From assembly GCA_041586735.1 (NCBI GenBank), contig JBFGZQ010000004.1, forward strand, positions 1 through 64,000: DNA of 64,000 nucleotides. The letters run 5' to 3'. Shown one piece after another: positions 53,723 to 62,477 of the stretch. The notes under the pieces were generated by a model, which worked only from the letters and a program-made list of their open reading frames with translations, made no database searches and was not told the DNA's origin. The position numbers and the translations under genes are program-made. Source of the DNA: Motiliproteus sp041586735 (lineage in GTDB: Bacteria > Pseudomonadota > Gammaproteobacteria > Pseudomonadales > Balneatricaceae). Within the stretch, counting starts at the first letter, position 1. Every line of letters starts with the position of its first letter.

Positions 53723-54598
53723 ATGAGTAACTGGCTAGAAAAAATCGTGCCTTCTCTGGGTCGTGCTGAGTCACGAAAGAAGAGCGATATTCCAGAAGGT
53801 CTGTGGAAGAAGTGCCCTAAGTGTGCGGCGGTGCTGTATCGCCCCGAGCTGGACAAGAATCTGAATGTTTGCCCTAAGTGCAATCATCACATGCGTCTGG
53901 ATGCTCGTCAGCGATTAGATTGGTTCTTGGATAGTGATGGTCGGATTGAGATAGGTTCAGATGTTGAACCCGTGGATCGACTCAAGTTTAAGGATTCTAA
54001 GCGCTATAAGGATCGTTTGGTGGCCGCGCAAAAGGCGACCGGTGAAAAAGACGCGCTCATCGCCATGAAAGGTCAGCTGCACGGTTTAGATGTTGTCGCA
54101 GTGGCGTTTGAATTTTCGTTTATGGGTGGTTCTATGGGGGCGGTAGTCGGTGAGCGCTTTGTGCGTGCCGTAAATGTCTGCCTTGAAAAGCGCATCCCGT
54201 TAGTCTGTTTTGCGGCCAGTGGTGGTGCTCGGATGCAGGAGGCGTTGTTCTCGCTGATGCAGATGGCCAAGACCAGTGCTGCATTGGAGAAGCTCAAGTC
54301 GGAAGGCATTCCCTATATTTCGGTGTTGACGGATCCGGTGTTTGGCGGAGTATCGGCCAGCTTGGCGATGCTGGGCGATCTTAACGTGGCCGAGCCTAAT
54401 GCGCTGATCGGTTTTGCCGGTCCCCGAGTGATCGAGCAGACGGTGCGTGAAAAGCTGCCAGAAGGCTTCCAGCGCAGTGAATTCTTGTTGGCGCATGGTG
54501 CGATCGATATGATTATCAATCGTGACCAGATGCGGGTTAAGTTGGCATCTATTCTCGCCAAGTTAACCCAGCAACCGGCTATCGAAGTAGACGGCTGA
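53723..54598 (+). CDS. accD: Acetyl-CoA carboxylase carboxyltransferase subunit beta
   Basis: With AccA, transfers carboxyl to acetyl-CoA, the first step of fatty acid synthesis. The 291-residue product has the zinc ribbon with Cys31, 34, 50 and 53 (KKCPKCAAVLYRPELDKN) and the crotonase-like core (FSFMGGSMGAVVGERFVRA, ASGGARMQEALFSLMQMA, AEPNALIGFAGPRVIEQT). Start ATG 53723. folC follows after 7 bases, as in pseudomonads and E. coli. Confidence 0.97.
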   Translation: MSNWLEKIVPSLGRAESRKKSDIPEGLWKKCPKCAAVLYRPELDKNLNVCPKCNHHMRLDARQRLDWFLDSDGRIEIGSDVEPVDRLKFKDSKRYKDRLVAAQKATGEKDALIAMKGQLHGLDVVAVAFEFSFMGGSMGAVVGERFVRAVNVCLEKRIPLVCFAASGGARMQEALFSLMQMAKTSAALEKLKSEGIPYISVLTDPVFGGVSASLAMLGDLNVAEPNALIGFAGPRVIEQTVREKLPEGFQRSEFLLAHGAIDMIINRDQMRVKLASILAKLTQQPAIEVDG

Positions 54599-54605
54599 AT
54601 CTATT

Positions 54606-55895
54606 ATGCATTCCCCAGGCCCCGAATCTTTAACGCAGTGGCTCAGTTTTCTGGAGGCGGGTCATCCGACCGAGATAGAACTCGGCTTGGACCGTGTCTG
54701 CCAGGTGGCAGAGGCGTTGCAGCTAATACAGGGCTGGAGCTGCCCGATAGTGACCTTGGCGGGCACTAATGGCAAAGGCTCAACCCAGGCCTATATTGGC
54801 GAGATTATGCGGCAACAGGGCTATAGGGTTGCCGCCTATAGTTCGCCGCATCTGCTGCATTATAATGAACGCGTGTCCCTTAATGGCCAGTCTGCCAGCG
54901 ATCAGCAACTCTGTACCGCCTTTGCCGTTGTGGAGCAAGCTCGACAGCAACTAGGGGTGACTCTCACCTATTTTGAATTTGGCACACTCGCGGCACTCTG
55001 GCTGTTCCGGCAATGGCAGCCTGATCTGCTGCTATTAGAGGTCGGTCTAGGCGGCAGGCTTGATGCGGTGAATATTATCGATGCCGATATTAGTGTGATC
55101 ACCACCGTCGCCTTGGATCATCAGGATTGGTTGGGTGATGACCGTGAATCGGTAGGGTTCGAGAAAGCCGGGATCTTACGCAGTGCAACCCCCCTGGTGT
55201 ATGGTGAGCGGGATATGCCTGCCAGTGTCAGCGCGCGGGTTGCCGCCTTGCAGTGTCCATTGTATCACTGGGGGCATAACTTCGGCCCGCACGCCGAATC
55301 GCAATCCTGGGACTGGTTCGGACAATCAGGATCGGGTCAGGCGCTGGGTTATCAGACGCTTCCGATTCCCGAGCTACCTTTTGAAAACGCGGCCACAGCG
55401 CTACAGGTGATTGCATTGTTGCCGCTGGCGGTGAGTGAAACCAGTATTCGTCAGGGGTTGGCATCTGCTCGTCTGGCCGGTAGGCGCCAGCGGATTGAGC
55501 GTGATGGCCGTGAATTGATCTTGGATGTTGCGCATAATCCGCATGCCGCCGCTTATCTGGTGCGGCGCTTAGCGCCAACAACCGCTAAGACCTGGTGTGT
55601 GCTGGGGATGCTGCAGGATAAAGACCGCGCGCTGACATTGGACGCGTTGCTGCCTGCCGTGGATCACTGGTTGTTGACTGATCTCTCGGTTCCCAGAGGC
55701 TGTCGCGCAGAGCAGTTGCTTGCAGCACTCCCCGAGGATCAACACGGATTATGTTATACCTCTCCCTGGGCTGCGTGTCAGGCTGCCCTGCAGCAGAGTC
55801 AGGGGGGTGATCGGATATTGGTGGTCGGTTCGTTTTATACCGTCGCCGCTGTGCTCCGGCAGCTTCAGGAGGCTGTCGATGACTCAGCAAGCTAA
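54606..55895 (+). CDS. folC: Bifunctional folylpolyglutamate/dihydrofolate synthase
   Basis: Adds glutamate to dihydropteroate and folates. The 429-residue Mur-ligase-fold protein has the ATP site VTLAGTNGKGSTQAYIGEI near residue 49, YSSPHLLHYNERVSLNG, LLLEVGLGGRLDAVNIID and the C-terminal DVAHNPHAAAYLVRRL. Its end overlaps the SPOR gene by 17 bases, and AGGAGG for that gene lies inside folC. Confidence 0.95.
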   Translation: MHSPGPESLTQWLSFLEAGHPTEIELGLDRVCQVAEALQLIQGWSCPIVTLAGTNGKGSTQAYIGEIMRQQGYRVAAYSSPHLLHYNERVSLNGQSASDQQLCTAFAVVEQARQQLGVTLTYFEFGTLAALWLFRQWQPDLLLLEVGLGGRLDAVNIIDADISVITTVALDHQDWLGDDRESVGFEKAGILRSATPLVYGERDMPASVSARVAALQCPLYHWGHNFGPHAESQSWDWFGQSGSGQALGYQTLPIPELPFENAATALQVIALLPLAVSETSIRQGLASARLAGRRQRIERDGRELILDVAHNPHAAAYLVRRLAPTTAKTWCVLGMLQDKDRALTLDALLPAVDHWLLTDLSVPRGCRAEQLLAALPEDQHGLCYTSPWAACQAALQQSQGGDRILVVGSFYTVAAVLRQLQEAVDDSAS

Positions 55896-56460
55896 GGAGC
55901 GGCTGCTGGGGGGGGTGTTGTTGCTGGCCATTGCCGCTATTTTTCTGCCGATGCTGCTTGACGGTGACGGCGTCCGCCAAGGGCGTTTGCAAGCGGTGCT
56001 GCCTCCAGCGCCGAGCCTGGCCAGTATCGAGCATTATCAACCCCAATATCGACCCCATCTGGATACTGAGGCGCTGGCCGATCCGCTACCCACGCCCAGC
56101 ATAACACTGAGTCCGCCACCGCAGCCGTTAGTATCAGCAGAGCCGCTGGTCACCAAGGCGGGTGCTCCCCCCGAGCCTCAGACTAGGTCGCTGTTGGGGT
56201 CTGAGTTGCCGGTTCTGGATCAACAGGGTGTCCCTGCGGGTTGGACTGTGCAGCTGGCTAGTTTTAAAGAGCGCAGCAATGCTGAGGCTCTACAGCTCAA
56301 TTTACATAACCGGGGCTATAAGGCCTACATCCGCGATAAGGCCGATATCAGCAAGGTGTTTGTCGGGCCTGATCTGCAAAAGTCGGTGGTCGATGACCTT
56401 AAAGATGAGTTAAAAAGAGAGTTTAAACTCGATGGCCTGGTCTTAAGGTTTCGCCCCTGA
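55879..56460 (+). CDS. SPOR-domain cell-division protein (DedD-like)
   Basis: A 193-residue bitopic membrane protein. An N-terminal membrane helix (RLLGGVLLLAIAAIFLPMLL) is followed by a Pro-rich linker (TPSITLSPPPQPLVSAEP) and a SPOR domain (WTVQLASFKERSNAEALQLN to VVDDLKDELKREFKLD). SPOR domains bind denuded septal peptidoglycan. The ATG at 55879 follows AGGAGG (55867-55872). The position between folC and cvpA is that of E. coli dedD. Confidence 0.9.
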   Translation: MTQQAKERLLGGVLLLAIAAIFLPMLLDGDGVRQGRLQAVLPPAPSLASIEHYQPQYRPHLDTEALADPLPTPSITLSPPPQPLVSAEPLVTKAGAPPEPQTRSLLGSELPVLDQQGVPAGWTVQLASFKERSNAEALQLNLHNRGYKAYIRDKADISKVFVGPDLQKSVVDDLKDELKREFKLDGLVLRFRP

Positions 56461-56543
56461 TTGAAGGTAGTTGGGGTGCGGCCTTAGCTCTGATAGAATG
56501 CGCGATTTTTGAATTATGACGGTTTTTTCAGAGGGAGGTGCTG

Positions 56544-57041
56544 ATGAATTGGGCTGACTGGGTGGTGATTGCCCTGATCTCTGTTTCTGCCTTGCTGAGC
56601 CTTAAGCGGGGGTTCGTCAAAGAGGCGTTGTCACTGCTGACCTGGGTTGCGGCCTTTGTGATCGCCCGGTTGTTCGCAGATCCCTTGAGTGCCCTGTTAG
56701 CGGCCTATATAGATACGCCCTCAGCACGCGTGGTCGCAGCCTTTGTGTTGCTATTTGTGGTGGTGTTGTTTACCGGCGCGTTGATCAATAATTTGATCGG
56801 CTTGCTCATTCGCGCGACGGGGCTCAGTAGCACCGATCGGGTGCTGGGGATGGCTTTTGGTATCGCCCGTGGCTGTATTCTGGTGGTGGTTGCGGTGGCG
56901 TTATTAGCGATGAGTCCTGTCCAGCAAGATCGCTGGTGGACGGAGTCCACTCTGATTCCTCATTTTCAGATGATGGAGGGCTGGACTCGCCAAGTGGCGG
57001 GAGAGACCTCCCAGCTGATTATGAATGTAGGTAAAAAATAA
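56544..57041 (+). CDS. cvpA: CvpA family membrane protein
   Basis: A 165-residue membrane protein with about four helices. It begins MNWADWVVIALISVSALLSL, then KRGFVKEALSLLTWVAAFVI, and contains LIRATGLSSTDRVLGMAFG, the most conserved CvpA segment. The family is needed for colicin V production in E. coli and for envelope stress tolerance; mechanism unclear. Start ATG 56544 after GGGAGG; the GTG at 56538 is too close. purF follows after 83 bases, as in many gammaproteobacteria. Confidence 0.93.
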   Translation: MNWADWVVIALISVSALLSLKRGFVKEALSLLTWVAAFVIARLFADPLSALLAAYIDTPSARVVAAFVLLFVVVLFTGALINNLIGLLIRATGLSSTDRVLGMAFGIARGCILVVVAVALLAMSPVQQDRWWTESTLIPHFQMMEGWTRQVAGETSQLIMNVGKK

Positions 57042-57057
57042 GCCTCCCTTCGGGGGC
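57042..57057. other. Short GC hairpin between cvpA and purF
   Basis: GCCTCC pairs with GGGGGC around CTTC directly after the cvpA stop; an alternative register gives a C(UUCG)G tetraloop. No T-run follows, so it may tune read-through or mRNA stability between cvpA and purF rather than end transcription. Confidence 0.4.
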
Positions 57058-57124
57058 GCAATGAAACAGTGAGCGGTGCTTTGACCGCCAGCTGTCTATT
57101 TCAGTAGTCTATGAGGTGCTCTGC

Positions 57125-58636
57125 ATGTGCGGCATTGTCGGTATTGTTGCTAAAAATCACGTCAACCAGGCGCTATTTGATGCGTTAACGGTTTTACAGC
57201 ACAGAGGCCAGGATGCCGCAGGGATGATTACCTGTGAAGGCAGTCGTTTTAATCTGCGCAAGGATAATGGTCTGGTAAGCCAGGTATTCAGGACCCGGCA
57301 TATGCGCGATCTGCTCGGTAATATGGGCATCGGTCATGTGCGCTATCCGACTGCGGGTAGCGCCAGCTCTGCTGAGGCTCAGCCCTTTTACGTCAACTCA
57401 CCCTATGGGATCGCCTTAGCGCACAATGGCAATCTGACCAATTCTGCAGAATTGGCAGAGGATGTTTTTCGTACCGATCTGCGTCATATCAACACCAATT
57501 CTGATTCTGAAGTGTTGCTCAATGTGTTCGCCCACGAGCTGCAGCGGCTGGGGAAATTGACCCCCACCGCCGATGATATCTTTACCGCTGTAGAGCAGGT
57601 ACACCGCCGTTGTCGTGGTGGCTATGCGGTGGTGGGGATGATTACCGGCTATGGCATTGTGGCGTTCCGTGACCCCATGGGCATCCGTCCGGTGCTATAC
57701 GGTAAGCGCGAGACCGCGCAGGGCACCGAGTATATGGTAGCGTCTGAGAGTGTGGCGTTGGATTTCTGTGGCTTTAAACGGGTGCGCGATCTGCAGCCGG
57801 GCGAGGCGATCTATATCTCTCAAGAGGGTGAAGTTCATACCCGGCAGTGCTCCACTGTATCTGAGCTGCATCCTTGCCTGTTTGAATTTGTCTATCTGGC
57901 ACGCCCCGACTCTATTATTGACGGTATCTCCGTATACAAGGCGCGGTTGCGTCAAGGTGAGCTGCTGGCCGATAAGATCCTTCGTGAACATCCTGATCAT
58001 GATATTGACGTGGTCATCCCTATTCCCGATACCAGCCGTACCGCGGCGATGGAGATGGCCGTCAGCCTGGGGGTTAAATTTCGCGAGGGCTTTATCAAGA
58101 ATCGTTATATTGGACGCACCTTTATCATGCCGGGCCAGGAGCTGCGCGAAAAAACCGTGCGCCAGAAGCTCAACCCGATCGAGCTGGAGTTTAAAGGTAA
58201 AAATGTGCTGCTGGTGGATGACTCTATTGTTCGAGGTACGACCTCGCGCAAGATCGTCGAGATGGCCCGGGATATGGGGGCCAAGAACGTCTATTTTGCT
58301 TCTGCGGCGCCTGCGGTGCGGTTCCCCAATGTCTATGGTATCGATATGCCTTCGGCGAAAGAGCTGATTGCGCATGGCCGCACAGATGACGAAGTCGGCG
58401 AGTTGATTGGTGCTGACTGGATCGTTTATCAGGATCTGCAAGACCTGATCGAATCGACGCAATGGAGCAGCTCTGCAGTGAAAAGTTTTGATTGCTCGGT
58501 TTTTAACGGTGAGTATGTCACCGGCGATATCGACCAGGCTTACTTGGATAACCTGGATACGCTGCGCAACAATGCGGCACAGAGTGGCAATGGGGCAAGC
58601 AGCAGCGAAGCCAATAGCTTGCATCATAAGATGTAG
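57125..58636 (+). CDS. purF: Amidophosphoribosyltransferase
   Basis: First committed step of purine synthesis: PRPP plus glutamine to phosphoribosylamine. The 503-residue product has the nucleophile Cys2 (MCGIVGIVAKNHVN) exposed after Met removal with no propeptide, VLQHRGQDAAGM, GIGHVRYPTAGSASSAEAQP and the PRPP loop VLLVDDSIVRGTTSRKIVEM. It matches the E. coli type without an Fe-S cluster. The ATG at 57125 is required by Cys2. I see no clear PurR palindrome upstream. Confidence 0.97.
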   Translation: MCGIVGIVAKNHVNQALFDALTVLQHRGQDAAGMITCEGSRFNLRKDNGLVSQVFRTRHMRDLLGNMGIGHVRYPTAGSASSAEAQPFYVNSPYGIALAHNGNLTNSAELAEDVFRTDLRHINTNSDSEVLLNVFAHELQRLGKLTPTADDIFTAVEQVHRRCRGGYAVVGMITGYGIVAFRDPMGIRPVLYGKRETAQGTEYMVASESVALDFCGFKRVRDLQPGEAIYISQEGEVHTRQCSTVSELHPCLFEFVYLARPDSIIDGISVYKARLRQGELLADKILREHPDHDIDVVIPIPDTSRTAAMEMAVSLGVKFREGFIKNRYIGRTFIMPGQELREKTVRQKLNPIELEFKGKNVLLVDDSIVRGTTSRKIVEMARDMGAKNVYFASAAPAVRFPNVYGIDMPSAKELIAHGRTDDEVGELIGADWIVYQDLQDLIESTQWSSSAVKSFDCSVFNGEYVTGDIDQAYLDNLDTLRNNAAQSGNGASSSEANSLHHKM

Positions 58637-58654
58637 GGCCTAGGGAATTAGATT

Positions 58655-59872
58655 ATGAAGGGTAGATTACACGCGCCGGCGTCGCGATTAGATGCGGATC
58701 TCCGCGACGTCGAGCAGGCGACACTGGCGATTCGCTGTGGTCATTCGCGCACCGCTGAAGGTGAGCATAGCGAGCCTATTTTCCCCACCTCAAGTTTCGT
58801 TTTTAGCAGTGCAGCGCAAGCGGCAGCGCGGTTTGGCGGCACCGATCCGGGTAATATCTATTCGCGTTTTACCAATCCAACGGTACGGATCTTTGAGCAG
58901 CGTATTGCGGCAATGGAGGGCGGAGAGCGGGCGGTAGCGACCTCCTCAGGCATGGCGGCTATTTTGAGTATGGGCTTAGGGCTGCTGAGTCAGGGCGATC
59001 ATATTATCTGTTCGTATAGCGTGTTTGGTTCGACGGTGTCGCTGTTTAATAAATACTTCGCCAAGCTGGGTATCCGCACCAGTTATGTGGATCCGACCGA
59101 TATAGAGGCCTGGAAGCAGGCGGTAGAACCCAGTACCAAGCTGTTCTTCTTAGAAACCCCGTCTAATCCGCTGGCAGAAGTCGCTGATATTACCGCCATT
59201 GCCAAGGTGGCGCATGCTGCAGGGGCTTGGTTAGCGGTAGATAACTGCTTATGTACGCCCGCGTTGCAGCGACCGCTGGAGCTGGGTGCGGATATTATTA
59301 TTCATTCTGCCACCAAATTCCTAGATGGTCAGGGGCGGTGTATTGGCGGAGTGGTGGTCGGTCCCGATGCGCTCATGGAGGAGGTTTACGGTTTTGTTCG
59401 CACCGGCGGCACCTGTCTGAGTCCTTTTAATGCCTGGGTATTTATTAAAGGTCTGGAAACGCTGGAGCTGCGGATGTTGGCGCAAAGCGAGCGTGCCTTG
59501 CAATTAGCCGTCTGGCTGGAGCAGCAGCCGCAGATTGAGCGCGTCTACTACAGTGGTTTAGCCAGCCACCCACAGCATGCGTTGGCGGTTCGGCAGCAGC
59601 GTGCTTTTGGCGCGGTAGTGGCTTTCGAGGTGAAGGGTGGTCAGCAGCAAGCCTGGGCGCTGATTGATGGCACCCGGATGATCTCGATTACCGGCAATCT
59701 GGGCGATGTTAAGACGACGATCACCCACCCTGCCACGACGACGCATGGGCGCTTAAGTCCAGCGGAGCGGCAGCAGGCCGGTATTGAGGATAATCTGATT
59801 CGGGTCTCCGTTGGCCTTGAGGCGTTGGCCGATATTAAGGCCGATCTGCAGCGAGGTTTGGCACTGCTCTGA
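58655..59872 (+). CDS. metZ: O-succinylhomoserine sulfhydrylase
   Basis: Makes homocysteine directly from O-succinylhomoserine and sulfide. The 405-residue PLP enzyme has PTSSFVFSSAAQAAARFGG, the phosphate-contacting SRFTNPTVRIFEQRIAAMEG, DNCLCTPALQRPLELGAD and the PLP lysine in IIHSATKFLDGQGRCIGG. Placement 18 bases after purF matches Pseudomonas metZ. It uses the sulfide made by the cysDN/cysH/cysI genes in this window. Confidence 0.94.
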   Translation: MKGRLHAPASRLDADLRDVEQATLAIRCGHSRTAEGEHSEPIFPTSSFVFSSAAQAAARFGGTDPGNIYSRFTNPTVRIFEQRIAAMEGGERAVATSSGMAAILSMGLGLLSQGDHIICSYSVFGSTVSLFNKYFAKLGIRTSYVDPTDIEAWKQAVEPSTKLFFLETPSNPLAEVADITAIAKVAHAAGAWLAVDNCLCTPALQRPLELGADIIIHSATKFLDGQGRCIGGVVVGPDALMEEVYGFVRTGGTCLSPFNAWVFIKGLETLELRMLAQSERALQLAVWLEQQPQIERVYYSGLASHPQHALAVRQQRAFGAVVAFEVKGGQQQAWALIDGTRMISITGNLGDVKTTITHPATTTHGRLSPAERQQAGIEDNLIRVSVGLEALADIKADLQRGLALL

Positions 59873-59959
59873 GGCTGAAAAATCCTGTGCTGATGATCAA
59901 AGGGTAAGGATTGAACGCTAGGCTATCCGGCCTTTAACGCTAACTGTGGAGCTGTGCTG

Positions 59960-60541
59960 ATGCATATTCAAGACAAGCCGCTGAATCGCTATCCACTGTG
60001 GCTAAAGCCTTTTTTTTGGAGTCAAAAGCGTCGCTATGGCTCGGTGCTTAAGCCTGGTTTGCTCTGGGCGCGGGTGCCTAGGCTGTTTGCCGCCGTCGCC
60101 CTGCTGTATGCGGTGCTGGACCGTAAAGGCTCGCCGCTGAGTCCGGTCATTCGCTCACTAGTGACGGTGCGGGTGTCACAGATTAATCACTGTGCTTTTT
60201 GCGTGGATATCAATGCCGCGACCCTGATTCGTCGTGCTGGAACCGCAGTTAAAATCGATGCGTTATCGAATTGGCAGCACAGTGATATTTTTGATGCGCT
60301 GGAGCGTAGTGTATTGGCCTATACCGACGCGATCACCTATAGCGACCGCGAGGTGACCCCGACGTTGATGACCGAGTTGAAGCACTATTTTAGTGACGAT
60401 GAAGTGGTGGAGTTAACCGGTCTGATCGCATTTCAGAATCTGTCGAGTAAGTTCAACAGCGCACTGGATGTCCCTGCACAGGGGTTTTGCACTCTGCCTT
60501 CGGCCAGGGTGTTAAGCCCGGACCCAGAATCTAAGCGTTGA
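59960..60541 (+). CDS. Carboxymuconolactone decarboxylase/AhpD-like protein
   Basis: A 193-residue protein of the CMD/AhpD superfamily. The redox motif CAFC sits in SQINHCAFCVDINAATLIRR near residue 76, followed by DALERSVLAYTDAITYSDRE and ELTGLIAFQNLSSKFNSAL. Many such proteins are peroxidases or radical/aldehyde stress proteins. Start ATG 59960, 8 bases from GGAG; the GTG at 59954 is alternative. It precedes an ECF sigma and anti-sigma pair, a pairing seen with CMD proteins, so it may be their target. Confidence 0.82.
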   Translation: MHIQDKPLNRYPLWLKPFFWSQKRRYGSVLKPGLLWARVPRLFAAVALLYAVLDRKGSPLSPVIRSLVTVRVSQINHCAFCVDINAATLIRRAGTAVKIDALSNWQHSDIFDALERSVLAYTDAITYSDREVTPTLMTELKHYFSDDEVVELTGLIAFQNLSSKFNSALDVPAQGFCTLPSARVLSPDPESKR

Positions 60542-60742
60542 AACCGTCATTGTAATGCAGCGCCGGATTCCGATAGCTCGAGACTGCGAGTTGAGTCGAG
60601 GGTTGGCGCTTGCGTCTGGACTTTAACCCCTGAGCCTTGGCTGGGTGCGTGTCTCTAATATCCTCTTACAGCGGATCTGATTATCGAAACCTACAACAAA
60701 AACAGTCAAACAGAGGCCTTCGAGGCCGAGCTGCTGCCGCTG

Positions 60743-61318
60743 TTGCTTCAGGGTGATAAGGCCAGCTTTAACCGCATTGTAGAGGTCTACTATGGTCCGA
60801 TGCTGGGGTTGGCACGTTCGATCGTAGGGATGGCGATTGCCGATGAGGTGGTGCAGGAAGCCTGGCTATCGGTGTATAAAGCGTTACCCAAGTTTGAAGG
60901 GCGCTCGAGTTTGAAAACCTGGATTCTGCGGATCACCGCCAATGAGGCCAAGTCACGGCTGAGACGCGAGTCTCGGCATCTGTCCCTAGAGGCTATCTCT
61001 GGCGGCGAGACCGACGTGATGGCGGGCCGGTTTCAGAATAATGGTCACTGGTCCCTCCCCCCGAGTGCCTGGCACGATGATGGCCCTGATGCGTTGCTGA
61101 CCAATGTGGAGATGGGTGATTGTATCGAGCACAGCTTAAGTCGGCTGCCCGCGTTGCAACAGGCGGTATTTACGTTGAAGGAGCTTGAGGGGTATAGCTT
61201 TGAGGCGCTTTGTAACATTCTCGAGATCAGCGCATCCAATGCACGTGTCCTGCTGCATCGGGCACGTATTAGCCTGTACGCTAAGATCGAGCATTTTCAG
61301 GAGAGCGGTGAATGTTAA
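60743..61318 (+). CDS. ECF RNA polymerase sigma factor
   Basis: A 191-residue sigma-70 family protein from the TTG at 60743. Region 2 (VEVYYGPMLGLARSIVGMAI, DEVVQEAWLSVYKALPKFEG) and region 4 (RLPALQQAVFTLKELEGYSF, LEISASNARVLLHRARISLY) are clear. Coding homology appears to continue upstream in the same frame (EAFEAELLPLLLQGDKASF), where no ATG, GTG or TTG exists back to the stop at 60656. The real start may be CTG 60677 or ATT 60680. It overlaps the zinc-finger gene by 7 bases. Upstream lies the CMD gene. Confidence 0.85.
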   Translation: MLQGDKASFNRIVEVYYGPMLGLARSIVGMAIADEVVQEAWLSVYKALPKFEGRSSLKTWILRITANEAKSRLRRESRHLSLEAISGGETDVMAGRFQNNGHWSLPPSAWHDDGPDALLTNVEMGDCIEHSLSRLPALQQAVFTLKELEGYSFEALCNILEISASNARVLLHRARISLYAKIEHFQESGEC

Positions 61319-61542
61319 GCTGTCGCCAGATTGTTGACCAAGCCAGTGATTATCTGGAACATGACGTGTCGTTCAGTCAGCGGTTGCAGTTTCGAATCCA
61401 TCTGCTGATGTGTCACCACTGTCGCCGCTTTATCCGTCAGTTCAGTGCTGCGATGCAGATGACTCGGTGCCTGTCTAAGACACCGGTGTCCCAAGCGCAG
61501 ATTGACGCCGTGCTTCATCGAATCGATCCCCCAGAGCAATGA
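61312..61542 (+). CDS. Zinc-finger (zf-HC2) anti-sigma factor candidate
   Basis: A 76-residue soluble protein. The zinc-binding pattern is Cys4 (MLSCRQIVDQAS) with His-x3-Cys-x2-Cys at HLLMCHHCRRF (His30, Cys34, Cys37), as in ZAS-type anti-sigma factors. It has no membrane helix, so it would act in the cytoplasm and could sense redox through its cysteines. Its ATG overlaps the end of the sigma gene (GAATGTTAA), giving tight coupling and near-equal synthesis. Confidence 0.82.
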   Translation: MLSCRQIVDQASDYLEHDVSFSQRLQFRIHLLMCHHCRRFIRQFSAAMQMTRCLSKTPVSQAQIDAVLHRIDPPEQ

Positions 61543-61596
61543 TCTGACTAGCTGTTAACCTGCGGACAGATAGGTATCCATACCTAACTGTCCATC

Positions 61597-61646
61597 GCCC
61601 CCTCAAAGCGGGCGCAACTGCGTGAAGTTGCTGGCTTTGAGGGGGC
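61597..61646. other. Long two-tier hairpin between convergent genes
   Basis: Outer arms GCCCCCTCAAAG and CTTTGAGGGGGC are perfectly complementary over 12 bases. Inside, GCAACT and AGTTGC form a second stem around GCGTGA. There is no T-run on either side. It probably marks transcript ends for the anti-sigma gene and ribE, or stabilises them. Confidence 0.65.
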
Positions 61647-61669
61647 TCGCATTGACCTAACGGCCAATG

Positions 61670-61689
61670 TTGACTCATCCCTGAGTCAA
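61670..61689. other. Perfect 8-bp inverted repeat TTGACTCA/TGAGTCAA
   Basis: The arms are separated by TCCC. It could be a small hairpin or a protein-binding dyad; it lies too far from any start codon to look like an operator for the flanking convergent genes. Confidence 0.5.
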
Positions 61690-61832
61690 TCTATTAACCT
61701 GCGGATAAATAGCGCCCTTGCTGCTTCCTGATTAGCCACAAGCCTCAGCCCTGAAATAGCCGAGTGAGTCATCGGGTTGTTGCTTGTCCGTCACCCCACA
61801 ACAGCCCGCATACCTGCGCTGGTTTTGTGCTG

Positions 61833-62441
61833 TTATCCCCGCTCTGCCAGGACTCGCTCGACCGTATCAACGATCGCCTGGGTTTGCGGATCTATTTCGA
61901 TATTGACCCTTTCTCCCTGTTGGCGGGTGCCGAGATTGGTGCGATTCAGGGTCTCGGGAATCAGGTTGACGCAAAATTGATTGTTGTTGACCTCGCCGAT
62001 CGTCAAGCTGATACCGTCAATACCGATATAGCCTTTGACGAACAGGTATTTTGTGAATTCAGCGGCGAGCTCGAACCAGATCTGGCGGTTGTTGGGGGTA
62101 TCGATAATTCGCTTGATCTGAGCAGTGCAGAGGATGTGTCCAGACATCGCATGGCCGCCAATTTCATCGCCAAAACGGGCTGCGCGCTCGATGTTAACCC
62201 GCTCGCCGAGTTGTAGTTGGCCTAGGTTGGTCAGCGCTAGCGTCGCTTGCATTAGATCGAAACTGACCCGGTTGCCGTCGATCTGGGTTACGGTTAGGCA
62301 GCAGCCGTTATGGGCTACCGACGCACCGAGTTCCAGGCCGGTGAGTAGCGCTGTCTCAAGCTCAATGCTGTGGCTGCGAAAATCCTGTTTCGCGTCGATG
62401 GCGACAAGCTCTGCAGTGCCCTGAATTATACCTGTAAACAT
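61833..62441 (-). CDS. ribE: Riboflavin synthase (alpha subunit)
   Basis: Converts two dimethyl-ribityllumazine molecules to riboflavin and a pyrimidine. The 202-residue product has the two internally repeated lumazine-binding domains: MFTGIIQGTAELVAIDAKQD with VAHNGCCLTVTQIDGN, and GDEIGGHAMSGHILCTA with GYIGIDGISLTIGEVNNNQF. It resembles E. coli RibC/RibE closely, including DPQTQAIVDTVERVL. Start ATG 62441. It stands outside a rib operon, and I see no FMN riboswitch in the 85 bases to the divergent gene. Confidence 0.95.
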   Translation of the reverse strand: MFTGIIQGTAELVAIDAKQDFRSHSIELETALLTGLELGASVAHNGCCLTVTQIDGNRVSFDLMQATLALTNLGQLQLGERVNIERAARFGDEIGGHAMSGHILCTAQIKRIIDTPNNRQIWFELAAEFTKYLFVKGYIGIDGISLTIGEVNNNQFCVNLIPETLNRTNLGTRQQGERVNIEIDPQTQAIVDTVERVLAERG

Positions 62442-62477
62442 CCGTAATTCGCTCCATATCAGATCGGTTGCTATGCT

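Larger units (their letters stand above)
61555..61705. repeat. Direct repeat TTAACCTGCGGA (two copies) framing the hairpins
   Basis: The 12-mer occurs exactly at 61555-61566 and 61694-61705. The space between holds the hairpins listed separately. The whole 61543-61832 gap between convergent genes has no open frame I would support. Confidence 0.6.

Noticed and set aside
57042..57124. PurR operator upstream of purF
   Set aside because: No ACGCAAACGTTTGCGT-like palindrome is visible in the cvpA-purF gap.
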